Shown here piece by piece: positions 61,858 through 64,000 of a DNA stretch of 64,000 nt; the stretch's first letter is position 1, and the number at the start of each line of letters is the position of its first letter. Source of the DNA: Bradyrhizobium canariense. Its GTDB lineage: Bacteria > Pseudomonadota > Alphaproteobacteria > Rhizobiales > Xanthobacteraceae. Below the pieces are notes generated by a model, which made no database searches, was not told where the DNA came from, and was given only the letters and a program-made list of their open reading frames with translations. Made by a program: the position numbers and the translations under genes. Location: contig NZ_LT629750.1 in assembly GCF_900105125.1 (NCBI RefSeq), forward strand, positions 7,777,001-7,841,000. Direction: 5' to 3'.

Positions 61858-62165
61858 GGCGCTTCCCTCCCGGTGTTTTCGTTTTCTGCTACCGGTATTC
61901 TGAAAGCCACGTTTCATTGGGTGTCAAGCGCTTCGGCCGCGGACGAGTGGCCAGCGCATGTCCTCGTGACGGCAAGCGCAATACTTGGCCTTCGTCCGCC
62001 TTGGCGCGGGTGACGGCCTCAAGTCAGGCTGTCGCGCCAGATCCGAGAGGTGTTACCACAGACGTTGTGAAAACTGACGGCCTCGACAAGCCATGGCTGG
62101 CCGTCGGTGCTGCGAATTCCCAAAGTCCGCATTCTGCTTCCGCGAAACCATTGTCACGGTAGAGA

Positions 62166-64000
62166 TTACGTGCGGGGATGTTGCGCGGTGTTGGGATTAT
62201 TCGCCCGCGCAGGGGGGACCGATGAATCCTTCATTTCATCCAGAATATGGCGCAGGAAGGTATGCTCGATGCCCATTCCCAGCGCGCGGCAACTGACCGC
62301 GAACCCGACGATCTCGTGGTCGACAATGACGGCGGCGCCTACCATCCCGTGGTCTCCCAAGCGTCCGACACGTCGATCGCAAAGAGCAGCGCGTTCGGGT
62401 TTCCGACCAGCGCGGCCAATTCGCTCGAGGAGAATTTTCTGCCTGTTGTATTGTACTGAGTCGTGCGCTGAAACAGTTCTTCGACCCTTGCCAATTTCGT
62501 TGAGGTCGAGGTCAGGCGTTCGATCCGGCATTGAATCTGAAGCGATTCGATATATTGCGCCTCTCCGACAATTTCGGCTCGCAGATGCTGCCTTGCGATC
62601 TGCGCCTTGACCAGCGCGCTGCGCGCCGTCGCCTCCGCGGTAATGGTCGGTATCTGTAAACGCGGATCGTTGAGCAGACGCCTGCGCAGGCCGAAGGGAT
62701 CCTCACCCCAGACCTCCACCTCCGGCAATCGCTGCCGGACGCGGTCGCGTTCAACGGGACTGTCGTCGATGAACAGGAATGTGTCGAGCCCGAAGCCCAA
62801 TTCCTCCGCTATCGAGCGGATATTGTCGACCTTATTGTTCCAGTTGATGCGTAATGTCACGAAGTCATCAGGCTTGAGCAATCGCTGTGTCGGGTAATGG
62901 TCAGGATATTTCCATAACTCGCGCACAGTCGCCTCGTCGTTCTTGCTGACGCAGGCGAGCACGAAGCCGCGCTTCTTGAGACACAGCAGCGCTTCATGCA
63001 GGCCGAAATAGAGCCCGATAAAGGAGAACGCGCCGCTGATTTGCGGCGTCCATGCAAATGGACTGCCGGTTTCTGCAAGCACACCCGGCCACAAGGTGCC
63101 ATCAAGATCCAGAATAACGCATTTCTTGCGCCCGATTCCCGTTACGGTGACCAGTGTATCGATATGCTTCTCCGCTACAACCGTCTCACGGCAGTAAGGG
63201 TCACCACCAACGGCGTGGGCCAGCGGAGCTGTATCCGGGAAGATATCGTGGACGGCAGCCTTTTCACTTTCCGGCCGCTGCAGCATCCACCCCGGCGAAC
63301 CGAAATGGGTGAATCCCACCTGTCCATCGTCGAGCAGCCTTTCAGAGCCCACCGCGGCCAGAGCGGCGGCTATGTCGACCACGTAAACGTCAGAAAAGGC
63401 GTTCGCGGAGTTCGGCAAGGGCAACATTCGTCAGCCGGAACCGGGTACGGTGTCCCTTCACGCCTCGTTCTGCAAGTCCCAGCGGCTGCACTGTCGGTTC
63501 AGGCAGATTATCGATCAGGATGGGGGCGGATGTCAGCTCGCGGAGCTTGGTTAGAAGCTCGGTGGCATGAGCAATGTAGGCGGCATGAGGATTAAAGCCG
63601 TTGGCGAGGTCTTCGGCGACAAGATGTCGAGCCCGCAACGCGCCGATCAACACGGCGTCGTGCTTGTGCTCGCTTGCAAAACGAATGTCGTCGGGGAACG
63701 TCGCCGATACACGCAAATCGACGTTTCGGCGCGCCGCCTCCCGGCGCAGAAAATCAGCTTCCATCTGGATGTCGCAATCGCCGAACAGAATGATGTCGAC
63801 GCGTTTGCGGGCTTCGCTGAAATCGTCAAGGCCATAGGAAGCGCCGACGGCCCAATAAGGTTCCGCTCCTTCCTTCAAATCGCGGCGATAGCGATCGATA
63901 ATTTCAGCAGGATCGCGTCCATGGCTGGAGGCGAGCTTGGCGCCGACCGCAGCCAATTCTTCCTCCGGAGTCTTCTCGGTCAGAATTTCACGCGACAGCA
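62166..64000 (-). pseudogene. FkbH-like HAD-IIIC protein, two frameshifts, runs off right edge
   Basis: Three frames join. The right part (from the edge to about 63395) holds VDIILFGDCDIQMEADFLRR and ends ELRERL. The middle part (about 63395-62365) starts SDVYVVDIAAAL and contains the HAD motif VILDLDGTLWPGVL, then FIDDSPVERD. The left part (about 62365-62166) ends with the GNAT-like C-terminus (DHGMVGAAVIVDHEIVGFAV, CRALGMGIEH). The first break is at an A4/T4 run (63394-63397), the second is one missing base near 62364. FkbH proteins load glyceryl or related acyl units onto carrier proteins in polyketide or polysaccharide pathways. The N-terminus lies beyond the window. Confidence 0.75.

Noticed and set aside
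1..64000. tRNA, rRNA or CRISPR
   Set aside because: No cloverleaf with a typical T-loop, no rRNA sequence and no array of evenly spaced repeats was seen by eye. A covariance search would be decisive for small structured RNAs.

Overview
The window looks like chromosome of a Bradyrhizobium-like alphaproteobacterium (Nitrobacteraceae). The evidence is a GC-rich backbone with short gaps, many Tat-exported catabolic proteins, a Kup potassium transporter, sulfite dehydrogenase soxCD, a 64-residue and a 52-residue small protein of types I recall from rhizobia, and an intergenic palindrome with the core CTGGATTGCTTCGTCGC that I remember as a frequent repeat in these genomes. I see no tRNA, rRNA, CRISPR array or intact prophage.

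Layout. 1-9 kb: FAD monooxygenase and MFS transporter divergent from a LysR regulator, an alpha/beta hydrolase, a methyltransferase, a winged-helix/TolB/TPR regulator and small secreted proteins. 9.6-12.8 kb: a translationally coupled NEW3-domain protein plus ABC-2 exporter, followed by a large beta-helix protein on the other strand. 16-18 kb: soxCD. 18-26.5 kb: M20 peptidase, retropepsin-like protein, MHS transporter, PQQ dehydrogenase and a DUF1800/DUF1501 pair. 26.5-43.6 kb: transport and envelope genes (AqpZ, Kup, NRAMP-like carrier, two solute-binding proteins), di-haem cytochrome c, patatin lipoprotein, catalase-like peroxidase and many small secreted or membrane proteins. 43.6-48.6 kb: two tandem terminators, the palindrome, a phage-flavoured cluster of small genes, and an MBOAT/SGNH acylation pair. 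49-53.9 kb: a five-gene operon (binding protein, two permeases, ATPase, metallophosphoesterase). 53.9-56.8 kb: an A/T-richer island. 56.8-64 kb: amidohydrolase, Bug-type binding protein, and three genes broken by single-base indels (Crp/Fnr regulator, cyclase, FkbH-like protein).

The most unusual part is the island at 53.9-56.8 kb. Two convergent genes, a methyltransferase and a membrane-anchored GNAT-type protein, are enclosed by a perfect 24-bp inverted repeat at 53954-53977 and 55678-55701. Each copy has the layout of a tyrosine-recombinase crossover site and closely resembles the XerC/XerD dif site. The start codon of each gene lies in the inner arm of its repeat. A tyrosine recombinase with all catalytic residues lies just outside, and a plausible promoter sits outside the left repeat. 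The simplest reading is an invertible gene selector: flipping the 1.7-kb segment would place one gene or the other behind the fixed left promoter. The inversion itself is inferred, not seen.

The indels in the last 4.5 kb change reading frame while leaving recognisable protein on both sides, so they may be assembly errors near a contig end rather than gene decay.
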